A DNA stretch of 64,000 nt from Corynebacterium glaucum (GCF_030408855.1 NZ_CP047358.1:1240001-1304000), one strand, 5' to 3'. Counted from the first letter of the stretch, positions 42,565 through 53,070 are shown. Notes: generated by a model from the sequence alone, not told the origin. Made by a program: numbers and translations.

Positions 42565-43875
42565 TCAGAGTACCGCAGCGCCGATCGCGTACCCGAGGGC
42601 TACAGCGACCGCGATGCAGATCACCCCAGGGATGAGGAATGGGTGGTCAAAGACGTACTTTCCGATGCGTGTCGAGCCCGTGTCGTCCATTTCCACCGCC
42701 GCGAGCAACGTCGGATAGGTCGGGAGCACGAACAGGGCGGATACTGCCGGGAAGGCGGCCACTGCGGTCAGCGGGCTGACCCCAATCGCCAGGGCAGCTG
42801 GCATGAGCGCCTTTGCGGTCGCCGCTTGCGAGTACAACAGGCATGCCGCGAAGAACAGCACGACAGCGAGCAACCACGGTTGCGCTTGCAGCACGCCGCC
42901 GGCGATGCCCTGGATGTCCTCGAGGTAGTGGTTGATGAACGTCGTGCCCAGCCACGCGACGCCCAACACGCACACGCTGGCGGACATGCCGGACTTGAAC
43001 ACTTGGGTGTTCAGCACCTCGGCCGCTTGGGACCGGCTGGTGAGCAGGATGATCGCGGCGGCAGCGAGCATGATAGCCATGATGGCCTCGTTCCGCGGAA
43101 TTGCGGGATCCTGAATTAAACCGATCTGGTCCGAAATGAGCGTCGCGTAGACCATCACAAGCACAATGGCGGTGAGGAAGATCGCCACGGAAGATTTCGC
43201 ACCCGGCTTGACGACGGCCGACGAACGCCGGTTCGGCGGGGCGACGAGCCCGTCCCGGAGGCGCTGCTGGTAAACGAGGTCGTCGTCAAGCTCTTTGCCC
43301 ATTCTGTTTGCCACCCATGCTGTGGGGAAGATTGCGAGGAATGTTGCTGGAAGCATGACCGCGAGCAGCTGCAGATACCCCACACCGAGCGGCTCCAGGA
43401 TGGATGCCATGAACACCACGGCCGCTGAGATTGGCGACGCGACGATGGCCATCTGCGATGCGATGACCGCGACCGACAATGGGCGCGACGGGCGCACTTT
43501 GCCTTCCTTGGCAACCTCGACGATCACCGGAAGGGTGGAGAATGCGGTGTGTCCGGTGCCGGCGAGCACCGTCATCAGCCACGTCACGATCGGCGCGTAG
43601 AGAGTAATGCGCTTCGGATTGCTGCGCAGAAACCGCTCGGCGAGTTGGACGAGGTAGTCCATACCTCCGGCGAGCTGCATCGCCGCAATGGCGGCGATGA
43701 CGCACATAATGATGCCGATTACGTCGAACGGGATGGCGTCTGCGCTGACTGGGACGCCGGTCAGACCAAGCAAAAGGACTCCGAGACCACCGGCGAAGCC
43801 GATAGCTACGGAGCCCATGCGCGCACCGAGGACGATGGCACCGAAAAGAATAATGAGCCGCACGAGGAGGAGCAC
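42565..43875 (-). CDS. Dcu-type anaerobic C4-dicarboxylate transporter
   Basis: The 436-residue protein has about 10-12 membrane segments and DcuA/DcuB-family sequence (GGMDYLVQLAERFLRSNPKRI, APIVTWLMTVLAGTGHTAFSTLPVI, EVAKEGKVRPSRPLSVAVIASQM, quoted here in pieces). Dcu carriers exchange fumarate, malate or aspartate for succinate. It lies downstream of aspA, whose product is fumarate, supporting aspartate/fumarate-succinate exchange under oxygen limitation. Start is GTG at 43875 with AAGGATC 8 bases upstream. The leader contains a strong inverted repeat. Confidence 0.9.
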   Translation of the reverse strand: MLLLVRLIILFGAIVLGARMGSVAIGFAGGLGVLLLGLTGVPVSADAIPFDVIGIIMCVIAAIAAMQLAGGMDYLVQLAERFLRSNPKRITLYAPIVTWLMTVLAGTGHTAFSTLPVIVEVAKEGKVRPSRPLSVAVIASQMAIVASPISAAVVFMASILEPLGVGYLQLLAVMLPATFLAIFPTAWVANRMGKELDDDLVYQQRLRDGLVAPPNRRSSAVVKPGAKSSVAIFLTAIVLVMVYATLISDQIGLIQDPAIPRNEAIMAIMLAAAAIILLTSRSQAAEVLNTQVFKSGMSASVCVLGVAWLGTTFINHYLEDIQGIAGGVLQAQPWLLAVVLFFAACLLYSQAATAKALMPAALAIGVSPLTAVAAFPAVSALFVLPTYPTLLAAVEMDDTGSTRIGKYVFDHPFLIPGVICIAVAVALGYAIGAAVL

Positions 43876-43926
43876 TTTTTGGGATCCTTCAATACAAGTG
43901 TTCAGATACCCCTATTATCTGCCTGA

Positions 43927-43970
43927 AGGTAGTACCTAAGTGGTGTAAAACACTGTGATGTGTACTACCT
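43927..43970. repeat. 9-bp inverted repeat upstream of the Dcu gene
   Basis: AGGTAGTAC (43927-43935) and GTACTACCT (43962-43970) are perfect complements separated by 26 bases. The interior contains GTGTAAAACAC, itself symmetric, and a TGTGA half-site like those of GlxR/CRP. It lies 52-95 bases upstream of the Dcu start, so an operator or leader hairpin is likely. Confidence 0.5.
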
Positions 43971-43984
43971 GCCCCGCGCGGTGC

Positions 43985-44023
43985 GTGGGCTAACCCCGTG
44001 GGCTAACCCCGTGGGTTAATCCT
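43985..44023. repeat. 13-bp tandem repeat at the 3' end of aspA
   Basis: GTGGGCTAACCCC occurs twice exactly (43985-43997 and 43998-44010), followed by a third unit with three changes (44011-44023) that contains the aspA stop codon. The unit is partly self-complementary (GGG-CTAA-CCC). Confidence 0.75.
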
Positions 44024-45440
44024 CGTCGATGTAGAGCTTGCCGCGGTACTCCGGGTGCATAAGGTTTTCTTTGCTCAGTGCCTTATCCAGCTCATCTTGG
44101 GTCATGAGCTCCTTCTCCAGCACCAGGTCGTACACGCTGCGGCCGGTCTCCGCTGCTTCGCGGCCGATGACGTCGCCGGCATGGTGGCCGATCACGGGGT
44201 TGAGGTAAGTGATGATGCCGATCGAGCGGGTGACGTAGGACTCGCAGATCTCCTTGTTCGCGGTGATGCCGGTGACGCACTTCTCGCGCAGGGTGTGGGC
44301 AGCGTTGGTGAGCAGGCGGATCGATTCGAACAGGGACTGCGCAATCACTGGCTCCATCACGTTGAGCTGGAGCTGACCGGCCTCAGCGGCCATGGAGACC
44401 GTGACATCGTTGCCGAACACCTTGAAGCAAACCTGGTTGACCACCTCAGGGATCACCGGATTGACCTTTGCCGGCATGATCGAGGAGCCGGCCTGGCGCT
44501 CGGGCAAGTTGATCTCGTTCAGGCCCGCGCGCGGACCGGAGGAGAGTAAACGGAGGTCGTTACAGGTCTTGGAGAGCTTCATCGCGGCGCGCTTGATCGC
44601 GGAGTGCATCATTACATAGGCGCCGGTATCGGAGGTGGCCTCGATCAGATCCGGCGATGCCTGGATGTCCAGACCTGTGACCTCGCGCAGGGCCGCGACG
44701 ACCTGATCGCGGTAGCCGGTCGGGGTGTTGATGCCGGTGCCGATCGCGGTCGCGCCCAGGTTGACCTCGAGCAGAGACTCGGCTGAGTTGCACAGAGTGC
44801 GCTGCTCCTCAGCCAAGTTGGCACCGAAAGCGGAAAACTCCTGCCCCAGGGTCATCGGGACCGCGTCCTGGAGCTGGGTGCGGCCCATCTTCAAGATGTC
44901 GGCGAACTCGTCGCCCTTGGCGCGAAACGCCTTTTGCAGGTGGTCGAACTCCTCGATCAGGCTCTGCACCGCGTAGTACACGCCGAGGCGGAACCCGGTC
45001 GGGTACGCGTCGTTGGTGGACTGGGACATATTGACATCGTCATTCGGGTTGATCACGTCGTAAGAACCCTTGTCGTGCCCCATGAGCTCCAGCGCCACGT
45101 TCGCTACAACCTCGTTGGTGTTCATGTTCACCGAGGTGCCGGCGCCGCCCTGGAATACATCGGAGGGCCACTGGTCCATGCAGTAGCCCTCGTCAAGAAT
45201 CTTGTCGCACGCAGCGACGATCGCCTCAGCCTTATCTTTCGGCAGGGTGTGCAGACGGCGATTGGCAATTGCGGTGGCTTTCTTCACCTGCACCATGCCG
45301 CGGATGAACTCCGGGAATTCATTGATGGTGGTGCGAGAAATCTGGAAATTGTCCACCGCGCGCAGCGTGTGGATGCCGTAGTACACGTCCCCCGGCACTT
45401 CCATGGTGCCGAGCAGGTCTTCTTCAATGCGTTGGTTCAT
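44016..45440 (-). CDS. aspA: Aspartate ammonia-lyase
   Basis: Deaminates aspartate to fumarate. The 474-residue protein has the fumarase/aspartase signature [11 protein letters not shown] (about 314-324), [17 protein letters not shown] (about 101-117), the catalytic Ser loop within GSSIMPAK, and [13 protein letters not shown]. It is similar in length to the E. coli enzyme. I chose the ATG at 45440; a GTG three codons upstream sits on the hisG stop and is also possible. Dcu downstream and hisG upstream are the same neighbours as in other corynebacteria for the his side. Confidence 0.96.
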   Translation of the reverse strand: MNQRIEEDLLGTMEVPGDVYYGIHTLRAVDNFQISRTTINEFPEFIRGMVQVKKATAIANRRLHTLPKDKAEAIVAACDKILDEGYCMDQWPSDVFQGGAGTSVNMNTNEVVANVALELMGHDKGSYDVINPNDDVNMSQSTNDAYPTGFRLGVYYAVQSLIEEFDHLQKAFRAKGDEFADILKMGRTQLQDAVPMTLGQEFSAFGANLAEEQRTLCNSAESLLEVNLGATAIGTGINTPTGYRDQVVAALREVTGLDIQASPDLIEATSDTGAYVMMHSAIKRAAMKLSKTCNDLRLLSSGPRAGLNEINLPERQAGSSIMPAKVNPVIPEVVNQVCFKVFGNDVTVSMAAEAGQLQLNVMEPVIAQSLFESIRLLTNAAHTLREKCVTGITANKEICESYVTRSIGIITYLNPVIGHHAGDVIGREAAETGRSVYDLVLEKELMTQDELDKALSKENLMHPEYRGKLYIDED

Positions 45441-45448
45441 GCCCGCCA

Positions 45449-46297
45449 CTATAGGCGGGCAATGCGCAGCTCGGTGGCTAGAATGCCCTCCGCTCCGATC
45501 TCTGCAAGCTGGTCCATGACCTGGTTGGCATGCGATTTCCGCACCATCGCACGCACTGCGACCCAGCCGTCGCGTGACAACGGGGACACCGTCGGTCCGG
45601 TGATGCCAGGGGTGAGCGCAGCGGCCCGATCAAGGTGATCGCGGCTGACGTTGTAGTCAATCATCAGGTAGTTGTGGGCGGTCAAAATACCGGTGATGCG
45701 GTTGAGCACGCGGGTGTGTTCCTCGCCCAGCTCAAAGCCCTGCCGCTTCACGACGACAGCCTCGCTGGTCAAGATCGGGTCCCCAAACGGGGCCAGGCCC
45801 TGTTGGCGCAGCGTCGCGCCTGTGGAAACCACATCTGCAATCACATCGGCCACGCCGAGTTTGATCGAGATCTCGACCGCACCGTCAAGGCGGATCACCG
45901 CACCCGGGGCGATACCGCGCTCTGCGAGGTAGTCCTCCACCAGGTGCGGATACGAGGTAGCGATCCGCTTGCCCTCGAGTGCGTCCACGGTCCACGTTTC
46001 ACCTTGCGGTGCGGCGAAGCGAAAAGTCGAGGCGCCGAAACCCAACTGGAGCACCTCATCGACATCGGCACGGGAATCCGCAGCCAGGTCGCGACCGGTG
46101 ATGCCCAAATCAAGGTGGCCCTGCGCGACGTAGATCGCAATGTCTTTTGGACGCAGGAAGAAGAACTCGACGCCGTTGTCTTCATCGACAACGTTGAGCG
46201 CCTTCGTCATGCCACGGCCCTTGTATCCCGCCTCCTTCAGCACACCGAGGGCGTGTTCGGAGAGAGCACCTTTGTTCGGGACAGCGATCTTGATCAT
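45449..46297 (-). CDS. hisG: ATP phosphoribosyltransferase, long form
   Basis: First step of histidine synthesis: ATP plus PRPP to phosphoribosyl-ATP. The 282-residue protein begins [24 protein letters not shown], has the PRPP loop [14 protein letters not shown] (about 155-168, with the preceding [10 protein letters not shown]), and a C-terminal ACT-like domain (about 210-282, [18 protein letters not shown]) that carries histidine feedback. Long-form HisG needs no HisZ. It lies 36 bases downstream of hisE. Confidence 0.96.
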   Translation of the reverse strand: MIKIAVPNKGALSEHALGVLKEAGYKGRGMTKALNVVDEDNGVEFFFLRPKDIAIYVAQGHLDLGITGRDLAADSRADVDEVLQLGFGASTFRFAAPQGETWTVDALEGKRIATSYPHLVEDYLAERGIAPGAVIRLDGAVEISIKLGVADVIADVVSTGATLRQQGLAPFGDPILTSEAVVVKRQGFELGEEHTRVLNRITGILTAHNYLMIDYNVSRDHLDRAAALTPGITGPTVSPLSRDGWVAVRAMVRKSHANQVMDQLAEIGAEGILATELRIARL

Positions 46298-46333
46298 GGC
46301 CTAGGTTTCCTTCGGTGCAGGTGCGAATGCGGT

Positions 46334-46597
46334 TTAGAGGTACTTGTACACGTCGTCCGGGGTGAGTCCGCGCTTGAGCATCATCACCTGGGTCCAGTAC
46401 AGAAGCTGGCTCATCTCCTCGGCGAGCTCAGCATCCGACTGGTACTCGGCGGCGATCCAAACTTCCCCGGCTTCCTCGATGATCTTCTTGCCAATGAAAT
46501 GCTCGCCGTTATCCAGCGCCTCCACCGTCCCCGAGCCGGACGGGCGTTCAGCGGCCTTGGCGGACAGTTCAGCGAAGAGCTCGTCGAAGGTTTTCAC
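46334..46597 (-). CDS. hisE: Phosphoribosyl-ATP pyrophosphatase
   Basis: Second step of histidine synthesis. The 87-residue protein has the MazG-like helical core with [32 protein letters not shown], which supplies the metal-binding Glu residues. The start is GTG with TAGACT (46606-46611) 8 bases upstream and no Shine-Dalgarno, so hisE-hisG is probably read from a leaderless message. Confidence 0.95.
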   Translation of the reverse strand: MKTFDELFAELSAKAAERPSGSGTVEALDNGEHFIGKKIIEEAGEVWIAAEYQSDAELAEEMSQLLYWTQVMMLKRGLTPDDVYKYL

Positions 46598-46621
46598 GGT
46601 GAGAAAGTCTAACCCACGTCC

Positions 46622-47293
46622 TCAGACAGACGCTGCTTGCGTAAACCACGCATCGACGTCGCTCGCATCCGCTCCAACAAACTGCGCTGGGTCAAACACG
46701 GTAACACCTTCCGGCACCTCAGTTGCCAGGCCGAGCACGACACACCCGGCGGCGGCTCCAGCGCTCATTCCGCTCCAAGAATCCTCAACAACCAGGCAAT
46801 CCGCGGGGTCTACGCCCACCCGGCGGGCCGCCTCCAGGTACATCTCCGCGTGCGGTTTCGCACGCGCCACCTCATCTGCGGTGATTGTGTCCACGAAGAA
46901 CTCCCGCCCAACCACGTCGATGCAGGCATCCGCCAACTCGCGTTCAGTGTTGGTGCACACCAGCATCGGGGTGCCACGCTGCTTCAGCGCTACAAGCAAC
47001 TCCCCGACTCCAGGGTTGACCTCTACGCCCTCGGAAAGCAGCTCCCGCATCCGGGCGTACATCCATGCCTTGTAGCGTTCGACATCGCCGTCGACAAGCG
47101 AATGCCCCGCCCACTCCGCGACTATCCGCAAGGTGGTGTCGAAGTTGACTCCGACGGTCCGCTCGCGCACCTCGGCGGTCAGCGGACGGCCGAGGAGCTC
47201 GCCGAGTTCGTAGGTGGCGATGCCCCAGAGGGGTTCGGTGTCGATGAGGGTGCCGTCCATGTCCCAAAACACTGCGGCGGGCGCACTACTCAA
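46622..47293 (-). CDS. HAD-superfamily phosphatase (beta-PGM/Gph-like)
   Basis: The 223-residue protein has motif I FWDMDGTLIDTEP (about 9-21), motif II LVCTNTE (about 112), motif III Lys in ARAKPHAEMY and motif IV VVEDSWSGMSAG (about 165-176). These define a cap-type C1 HAD hydrolase acting on a small sugar or other phosphate. The start appears to be TTG at 47293, since AGGAG lies 10 bases before it and motif I follows nine residues in; a longer frame overlaps the upstream gene. The overlap with that gene is then 8 bases. Confidence 0.85.
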   Translation of the reverse strand: MSSAPAAVFWDMDGTLIDTEPLWGIATYELGELLGRPLTAEVRERTVGVNFDTTLRIVAEWAGHSLVDGDVERYKAWMYARMRELLSEGVEVNPGVGELLVALKQRGTPMLVCTNTERELADACIDVVGREFFVDTITADEVARAKPHAEMYLEAARRVGVDPADCLVVEDSWSGMSAGAAAGCVVLGLATEVPEGVTVFDPAQFVGADASDVDAWFTQAASV

Positions 47294-47690
47294 TTTCGGG
47301 CAGCTCCTGCAGCGCCTCGTCGGTCGCTCCGGTCGCTGCGGCCGCGCGGAACACCAGCGACTCAATGTCGGCCTTCTCCTCCGGCTCCAGCACCGCGTTG
47401 GCGTATTTGGTGTTGAAGTCGTTCAGGTTCTCGTAGAACGGCTTAGTCGCCTGCGCGAGCTGCCGGCCTTCCGGGTCGTCGCCGAGTAGATCGAGCGCGT
47501 CGAGGTACATCTCGATCAGGGCCTTGAGCTCCGGCAATGCCTCCGGATCGAAGGGCTCGTCCCACAGCTCTTTGTCATCGTCGTTGAGGTAGGAACCCGT
47601 GGCAAAAGTGCGCAGGTCATCGATGAATTCGTCTACATCATCCTGGAACTGTGCGCGGATGGACATCTCCGGAGCGGTCATAGCGTTCAT
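47286..47690 (-). CDS. Conserved acidic protein of unknown function
   Basis: I do not recognise this 134-residue protein. It is rich in Asp, Glu and Leu, appears all-helical, and has no cysteine, signal peptide or membrane segment. Notable stretches are FIDDLRTFATGSYLNDDDKELW and LIEMYLDALDLLGDDPEGRQL. It lies between mshC (gap 9 bases) and the HAD hydrolase gene (overlap), so it is probably co-expressed with mycothiol ligase. An alternative ATG lies three codons in. Confidence 0.7.
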   Translation of the reverse strand: MNAMTAPEMSIRAQFQDDVDEFIDDLRTFATGSYLNDDDKELWDEPFDPEALPELKALIEMYLDALDLLGDDPEGRQLAQATKPFYENLNDFNTKYANAVLEPEEKADIESLVFRAAAATGATDEALQELPEIE

Positions 47691-47699
47691 CTTCGCGGA

Positions 47700-48935
47700 T
47701 TATGCGCCAACACGCACGCCGAGCAGACCCTCGATTGCCGCAGCAAGCTTGCTGTCATGGTCGCCCGGGGCTTCGTCGAGAAGCTTCAGGGCAGCAGGAG
47801 TGTTCAGATCGTTCGCAAGAGCCTCACGAAGCTTATCGACGACCCCTTGCACCCGCTCTTCCTCCACCTCCTGTGAGAGGTTCGTACGCCAAAGCTCGAG
47901 TCGGCGCTCGGCGTCGTCGAGGATGTCCTGGGAGAAATCCCGGTCCTCGCGGTAGTGCCCGGCGAACACCGCGAGACGGATCGCGGACGGGTTGTGGCCC
48001 GCCTCGGTGAGCTTGTGCACGAAAACGAGGTTGCCCAGCGACTTCGACATCTTGACACCGTCGAGCGCAATCATGCCGGCGTGCACGTAGTGGCCCGCCA
48101 TGCGCGGGGTGCCGTAAGCCGCTTCGGCATGTGCCGCGGAGAACTCGTGGTGTGGGAAAGCGAGGTCGGAGCCGCCGCCCTGGATAGCAAACTGCGCGCC
48201 GAGGCGGTTCGTCGCAATTGCCGAGCATTCGATGTGCCAACCCGGCCGTCCGGCGCCGAACGGAGACTCCCATGCTGGTTCGCCGTCGCGGTGGCCACGC
48301 CACAGCAACGCGTCGAGCGGGTCGTGCTTGCCGGGCCGTTCCGGATCGCCACCACGCTCTGCAAAATATGCCTCCATGGTGGCGCGATCCAGGTTGGATT
48401 CGTAGCCGAACTGCGTTGTGGCATCGATGGGAGCGTAAATATCGGTCACGCCAGACTCCGGGTCGGTGAGCTCATACGCGGCGCCGTTGTCAAGGAGGCG
48501 CTGCACCATCGTGATGACTTCATCGATGGCCTCCATGGCGCCGATGTAGTCCCGCGGCGGGATGACACTGAGCTCTTCCATGTCGCTGCGGAAGAGGTCG
48601 ATCTGGCTGTTGCCGAGTTCGCGCCAGTCGACGCCATCGCGCTCCGCGCGCTCGAACAGCGGGTCGTCCACGTCGGTGACGTTTTGTACGTACCGCACCT
48701 GATGACCGTTGGCGAGAAGCTGCCGATAAACCAGGTCGAAAGTTAAGTAGGTAGCTGCGTGGCCGAGGTGGGTTGAGTCGTACGGGGTGATGCCGCAGAC
48801 ATACATGCCCACTTCACCGTTCGAGTCCGGAGTGACATCGACGGGTTTGACGCGTTGATCAGCGGTGTCGTGTAGCTGCAACGGGACTGGATCGCCGGCG
48901 ACGGCGGGTACGGACGGAGTCGGCCAAGCATGCAT
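47700..48935 (-). CDS. mshC: Mycothiol cysteine ligase
   Basis: MshC joins cysteine to GlcN-myo-inositol in mycothiol synthesis, using ATP and a class I synthetase fold derived from CysRS. The 411-residue protein has [21 protein letters not shown] with the HIGH-type HLGH (about 50-70), zinc ligand Cys in that first block and in WHIECSAIA (about 228), and KMSKSLGN (about 290). The ATG at 48935 has TAGTCT (48943-48948) 7 bases upstream, and a 12-codon longer frame lacks support. It starts near uppP in the order known from M. tuberculosis. Confidence 0.96.
   Translation of the reverse strand: MHAWPTPSVPAVAGDPVPLQLHDTADQRVKPVDVTPDSNGEVGMYVCGITPYDSTHLGHAATYLTFDLVYRQLLANGHQVRYVQNVTDVDDPLFERAERDGVDWRELGNSQIDLFRSDMEELSVIPPRDYIGAMEAIDEVITMVQRLLDNGAAYELTDPESGVTDIYAPIDATTQFGYESNLDRATMEAYFAERGGDPERPGKHDPLDALLWRGHRDGEPAWESPFGAGRPGWHIECSAIATNRLGAQFAIQGGGSDLAFPHHEFSAAHAEAAYGTPRMAGHYVHAGMIALDGVKMSKSLGNLVFVHKLTEAGHNPSAIRLAVFAGHYREDRDFSQDILDDAERRLELWRTNLSQEVEEERVQGVVDKLREALANDLNTPAALKLLDEAPGDHDSKLAAAIEGLLGVRVGA
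47831..47841 (-). repeat. CGTCGATAAGC copy 11
   Basis: Exact copy inside mshC, coding Val-Asp-Lys-Leu near the C-terminus. Confidence 0.8.
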
Positions 48936-48987
48936 GCGCACCAGACTACTCGCGACTGCGACATACCCCACAGGCGCGACGAATCCC

Positions 48988-49827
48988 CTAGTAGGGCTGC
49001 ATGACTCCGGTTGCCAGGAGGATCATAACGATGATTCCAAGCGGGATGCGGTACGCCGCAAACCAGGCGAACGAGTGGTGTGAAACGAACTTCAGCAACC
49101 ATGCAATCGAGATGTAGCCGAGCACGAAGCCGATGCCCGATCCGACCAGAAGCTGCAGCCCGGACGCGGATTGGCCGGCCTGCGGGTCGAAGGCGTCGGG
49201 AAGCGAGAACAAGCCCGACGCGAGCACCGCGGGGATGGCCAGCAGGAAGGAGAACCTGGTAGCCACCTCGCGGTCGAGGTTCAGGAACAAACCGCCAGAG
49301 ATGGTGCCGCCGGAACGGGACACACCCGGAATCAGCGCGAGGCACTGCCACAGACCCATGAGGATCGCGTCCTTCATGGTCAGTTCCTCGAACCCACGGG
49401 TCTTGCGTCCCTTGCGCTCGGCGAGGATGAAGACGAAGGAGAAGAGGATCAGCACCGTGGCGGTGATCCAGAGGTTGCGGAAGTTCTCGCGGATCAGATC
49501 CTTAAGCAGCACACCCGCAAGGCCGACCGGGATCGTACCCGCGATGACCATCCAGCCCATTCGGTAGTCGAATCCGCGCTTGGACTTGTCCAGCACCCCG
49601 GCAACCCATGCCGTGAGGATGCGCCAGATGTCCTTGGCAAAGAAGACCAGCACCGCGAGCTCGGTGCCCAGTTGGATCACGGCGGTGAAGCTCGCGCCCG
49701 CGTCCTGGCCCCAGAACAGCTCGGACACGATGCGGAGGTGGCCCGATGAGGACACAGGGAGAAACTCGGTCAATCCCTGCACAACGGACAACACGATAAC
49801 TTGGAGCCAAGTCATTGATTCGGTCAT
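48988..49827 (-). CDS. uppP: Undecaprenyl-diphosphatase
   Basis: Recycles undecaprenyl diphosphate for cell-wall synthesis. The 279-residue membrane protein begins with [29 protein letters not shown] (E-x-x-P-V-S-S-S-G-H motif, about 21-31) and has the second motif [14 protein letters not shown] (about 172-185). Both loops carry catalytic residues. About eight membrane segments are visible. I chose the ATG at 49827; the frame is open 57 codons further upstream across the lppL start and has no homology there. Confidence 0.95.
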   Translation of the reverse strand: MTESMTWLQVIVLSVVQGLTEFLPVSSSGHLRIVSELFWGQDAGASFTAVIQLGTELAVLVFFAKDIWRILTAWVAGVLDKSKRGFDYRMGWMVIAGTIPVGLAGVLLKDLIRENFRNLWITATVLILFSFVFILAERKGRKTRGFEELTMKDAILMGLWQCLALIPGVSRSGGTISGGLFLNLDREVATRFSFLLAIPAVLASGLFSLPDAFDPQAGQSASGLQLLVGSGIGFVLGYISIAWLLKFVSHHSFAWFAAYRIPLGIIVMILLATGVMQPY

Positions 49828-49915
49828 GGTGGCAGCTTCGGCTTGAATCACGCTGTGCAACCCTACTCCAACGCAGCTGAAGATCCATGAAGGCCGATTG
49901 CTAGTGTGGAGGGCT

Positions 49916-50974
49916 GTGAAGAAACTCCGCGCATTCGAGGCCGCCGTGGCAGTTCTTGGCATTGCGCTTGGCACTGCGTTTAGCACTGTGGCACTCACCG
50001 CGTGCAGCAGCCCGACCGAACTCGCCGACGAGCTCGCGGTGAATATGGGCGACGCCTCCCCTATCGAATCTCCCCCGGCAACGGACCCAGCGGGCGAGGT
50101 TCATGAGTACGAACCGGTGCTAGATCTTGACACCACCGATGGGCTCATCGCGGTGCGCACCGCCGACGCGATCACGGTAGGCACCCTCGACGAGATCCTC
50201 GGCAACACCGCCGAATCCTGGCCGCTAGAGGCGGAGTGCGGCGACGTCTCTGCCAACGCCGGCGTGTTCGCAGTCGGCTGCGGCACGACGGTACGCACGT
50301 TCACAACCTCCGGCGCTGATGAGCACGCGGTTGAACACCCGGCCACAACCGCAACGGTGACCACGAGCGGCGAGATCCTCGCTGCCAGCAACGAAGAGCG
50401 CAACGTGTGGGTGTACCGCGACGGCGAGTTGATCAAGACGATTTCCGTCGCACGCGAGACCGACTCCATCCAGGCAGTGCCCGTAGATGGGAAGCCGGAC
50501 ACGGTAGTGCGCACCAACAGCTTCGACACCACCATCCAGGACCTCGATTGGACGGGCGGGCGCCAAGGCGGCACGCTGCGCGTCGGCCTCGGCGTAGGAA
50601 AGGTCGCTGGTGGCCAGCATGGGTTGGTTCTCGCCGCGGACACCACTGGCAGCCAGCTCTTGGTCTACACCTCCGACGACATCATCCGCCTCCACCAAAT
50701 GGCACCCGTGCCCGAAAGCCCGTGGGATGTCGCGTGGGATCCGGCGGATCGCCTCGCTTGGGTCGCTTCCACTTCCTCGAACTTGGTCACCGGGTACGAC
50801 ATCTCGCGCGGCGTGCCGCTCGAGCGGGCACAGCTCCGAACCGTCGCCAATGCGCGGAGCATTGTTTCGCTTGACGACGGCACGCTGGTCCTCGCCTCCG
50901 CCACCGGCGACGGCATCCAAATCATCACCCCAGCGCAACAAGACCTGCGGGACCTCCCGACCTCCGATCGTTAA
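49916..50974 (+). CDS. lppL: Lipoprotein LppL-like, beta-propeller-type
   Basis: The 352-residue protein has a lipoprotein signal ([31 protein letters not shown]) with the lipobox Cys at about residue 29. The mature part has repeated blades (for example [48 protein letters not shown]) typical of a beta propeller. It should be anchored in the outer face of the membrane. It sits between uppP and pyrD, as LppL does in M. tuberculosis; the function is unknown. The GTG start at 49916 has TAGTGT (49902-49907) 8 bases before it. Confidence 0.8.
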   Translation: MKKLRAFEAAVAVLGIALGTAFSTVALTACSSPTELADELAVNMGDASPIESPPATDPAGEVHEYEPVLDLDTTDGLIAVRTADAITVGTLDEILGNTAESWPLEAECGDVSANAGVFAVGCGTTVRTFTTSGADEHAVEHPATTATVTTSGEILAASNEERNVWVYRDGELIKTISVARETDSIQAVPVDGKPDTVVRTNSFDTTIQDLDWTGGRQGGTLRVGLGVGKVAGGQHGLVLAADTTGSQLLVYTSDDIIRLHQMAPVPESPWDVAWDPADRLAWVASTSSNLVTGYDISRGVPLERAQLRTVANARSIVSLDDGTLVLASATGDGIQIITPAQQDLRDLPTSDR

Positions 50975-50997
50975 ACACAACGCAAAGGAACGCACTG

Positions 50998-52083
50998 ATG
51001 AAGCTCTACGACGCCGCACTCAAAGCCATGTTCCTTCTTCCGCCGGAGCGCATTCACGGTGTCATGAGCACCGCGCTGCACTTGCTGCATGTCGCACGGC
51101 CCGTGAACCGCGCCATGGAGCGCGTGGTGCGGGTCCACGATCCGGCACTGGAGCAGGAACTCTTCGGCGTGCGCTTCCCGGCACCCTTGGGTTTGGCTGC
51201 TGGTTTCGATAAGAACGCCACCGCCGTTGACGCGTGGGGCGCCATCGGATTTGGCTACGCCGAGCTGGGCACCGTAACCCCGAAACCGCAGCCCGGCAAC
51301 CCCGCGCCGCGCCTGTTCCGCCTGCCGAAGGACAAGGCGATCTTGAACCGCATGGGATTCAACAACGAGGGCGCACTCGATGCGGCGCAGCGTCTCAAAG
51401 CCAAGCGCTCGAATGACGTCATCGGCATCAACATCGGCAAGAACAAGACTCAACAGGACGCAGTGACCGATTACCGCGCCGGCGCGACGGTGCTGGGTCC
51501 GCTCGCTGACTACTTGGTGGTCAACGTTTCCTCCCCGAACACACCGGGGCTTCGAGACCTCCAAGCAGTCGAGGAACTGCGGCCAATTCTGCAAGTTGTT
51601 GTTGAGGCGACGGACACGCCTGTACTGGTGAAAATCGCACCAGATCTCTCCGACGAGGATGTCGATGCCGTGGCAGACCTCGCCCTAGATCTCGGACTCG
51701 CCGGCATCGTCGCAACCAACACCACCATTTCCCGCGACGGCCTCTCCACGCCTGCTGGAGACGTCGAGGCGATGGGAGCCGGCGGCATTTCCGGCGCGCC
51801 GCTCGCGGACCGCGCGCTTGAGGTGCTTACCCGCCTGTACAACCGCGTGGGCGATCAGCTGGTGCTCATCAGCGTCGGCGGCATCATGACGCCCGAGCAG
51901 GCGTGGGAACGAATCACCGCGGGGGCAAGCCTGCTGCAGGGCTACACGCCGTTCATCTACGGCGGTCCGGGGTGGATCCGGGGCGTGCACCAGGGCGTCG
52001 TTAAGCAATTGAAGCTCCATGGCCTCAGCCATATCTCTGAGGCTGTAGGCAGCGGCCTTACATGGAAAGACGGCGCAGAATAA
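50998..52083 (+). CDS. pyrD: Quinone-dependent dihydroorotate dehydrogenase (class 2)
   Basis: Oxidises dihydroorotate to orotate, passing electrons to menaquinone. The 361-residue protein has an N-terminal membrane-associated helical domain (about 1-45), then [17 protein letters not shown] (about 63-79), the catalytic Ser in [14 protein letters not shown] (about 176-189) and FMN-phosphate loops [14 protein letters not shown] and [24 protein letters not shown] precedes the ATG. Gene order lppL-pyrD is conserved with mycobacteria. The 3' end overlaps the next, opposite gene by 26 bases. Confidence 0.97.
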   Translation: MKLYDAALKAMFLLPPERIHGVMSTALHLLHVARPVNRAMERVVRVHDPALEQELFGVRFPAPLGLAAGFDKNATAVDAWGAIGFGYAELGTVTPKPQPGNPAPRLFRLPKDKAILNRMGFNNEGALDAAQRLKAKRSNDVIGINIGKNKTQQDAVTDYRAGATVLGPLADYLVVNVSSPNTPGLRDLQAVEELRPILQVVVEATDTPVLVKIAPDLSDEDVDAVADLALDLGLAGIVATNTTISRDGLSTPAGDVEAMGAGGISGAPLADRALEVLTRLYNRVGDQLVLISVGGIMTPEQAWERITAGASLLQGYTPFIYGGPGWIRGVHQGVVKQLKLHGLSHISEAVGSGLTWKDGAE

Positions 52084-52405
52084 GCGCGCAGAGCAGCGCG
52101 CCGACACCCCACATCGCGAGCCAGAACGTCGGGGTGAGGGCGAGCACGGTGTTCGGCGCGATGATGCCAACGCCGATCAAGATGACCGCGACCGCGAGCA
52201 AGATGACTTGTTTGCGGGAACCTGCCTGAGTCTTGTCCGTGGTGGCGAACGCGCCGACGATAATCGCGGCGACCACCGTGAGCAGAAACTGCGGCGTGAG
52301 CGCGTACACCTGCTCACCACGCATGAAGGCGAGGAAAGCGAAAATAAACAGCACGGCGGCGAGAGCGAGGAACGCTCCGCCGGCGCGCAGTTGAATGGGG
52401 ACCAT
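52058..52405 (-). CDS. Small four-helix membrane protein
   Basis: I do not recognise a named family. The 115-residue protein has four hydrophobic segments (about 8-25, 34-52, 62-80, 90-110) separated by short polar loops, such as [10 protein letters not shown] and [12 protein letters not shown]. The two halves look alike ([18 protein letters not shown] and [17 protein letters not shown]), suggesting internal duplication. The ATG at 52405 is supported by a preceding GG-rich leader, and a longer frame of 14 codons is possible. Confidence 0.7.
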   Translation of the reverse strand: MVPIQLRAGGAFLALAAVLFIFAFLAFMRGEQVYALTPQFLLTVVAAIIVGAFATTDKTQAGSRKQVILLAVAVILIGVGIIAPNTVLALTPTFWLAMWGVGALLCALILRRLSM

Positions 52406-52428
52406 GGGCCGGATGTTACCGGGCCGGA

Positions 52429-52962
52429 CTACTTGTTCTCGTACCAACCCCAGAGGATGGCGCGTCCAAGGGTGTGAAAGAAGAGGTTGAAACCAAGCTG
52501 CGTCGGATTCGCGATCTCTTCCGGGTCGAACTCCGTGTCCACCGCGTGGACGGCGAAGAGGTAGCGGTGCGGGCCGTGCCCCTGCGGCGGGTTAGCGCCG
52601 TAATAGCCCTGGACGCCGGAGTCGCCGGTCAACACCGTAGCTCCTACGCCCAGCCCAGCTTCTGAACCGGCGCCTGCGGGAAGTTCGGTGACACTGGCCG
52701 GAATGTTGAATGCAGACCAGTGCCAGAACCCGGAGGCGGTCGGCGCGTCTGGGTCGAAGCATGTCACGGCGATGGACTTGGTGCCCTCGGGCAGACCAGA
52801 CCAGGCGAGCTGCGGGCTAACCGCGTCGCCACCAGCATGCTTGTCGGGCAGCTCTTCGCCGTCCTGGAAGTCGGCCGAGGAGAGTTCGAAACTAAGCACG
52901 TCCTTCAGCGGAGCGTACGGATCTGGGCCAGGGAATCGATCAGAAATATAAGAAGCAGTCAT
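52429..52962 (-). CDS. PEBP-family (YbhB/YbcL) protein
   Basis: The 177-residue protein has the phosphatidylethanolamine-binding fold: FDPDAPTASGFWHW (about 76-89, the D-P-D-A-P motif of the ligand site) and GPHRYLFAVHAVDTEF (about 136-151). Homologous TB18.6 of M. tuberculosis (Rv2140c) is in the same place after pyrD. The ligand is unknown and bacterial members are cytoplasmic. TACGAA lies 7 bases before the ATG, a poorer -10. Confidence 0.92.
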   Translation of the reverse strand: MTASYISDRFPGPDPYAPLKDVLSFELSSADFQDGEELPDKHAGGDAVSPQLAWSGLPEGTKSIAVTCFDPDAPTASGFWHWSAFNIPASVTELPAGAGSEAGLGVGATVLTGDSGVQGYYGANPPQGHGPHRYLFAVHAVDTEFDPEEIANPTQLGFNLFFHTLGRAILWGWYENK

Positions 52963-53070
52963 GGCTCCATTCGTACCGACTTCCGGTGACCTCTGCTACC
53001 CAATTTCGCCGAGAAGAACACCCCGCAAAGGTAACAAATCTGGGTTCGACACCGGCAGTGCGCTGGCGAT

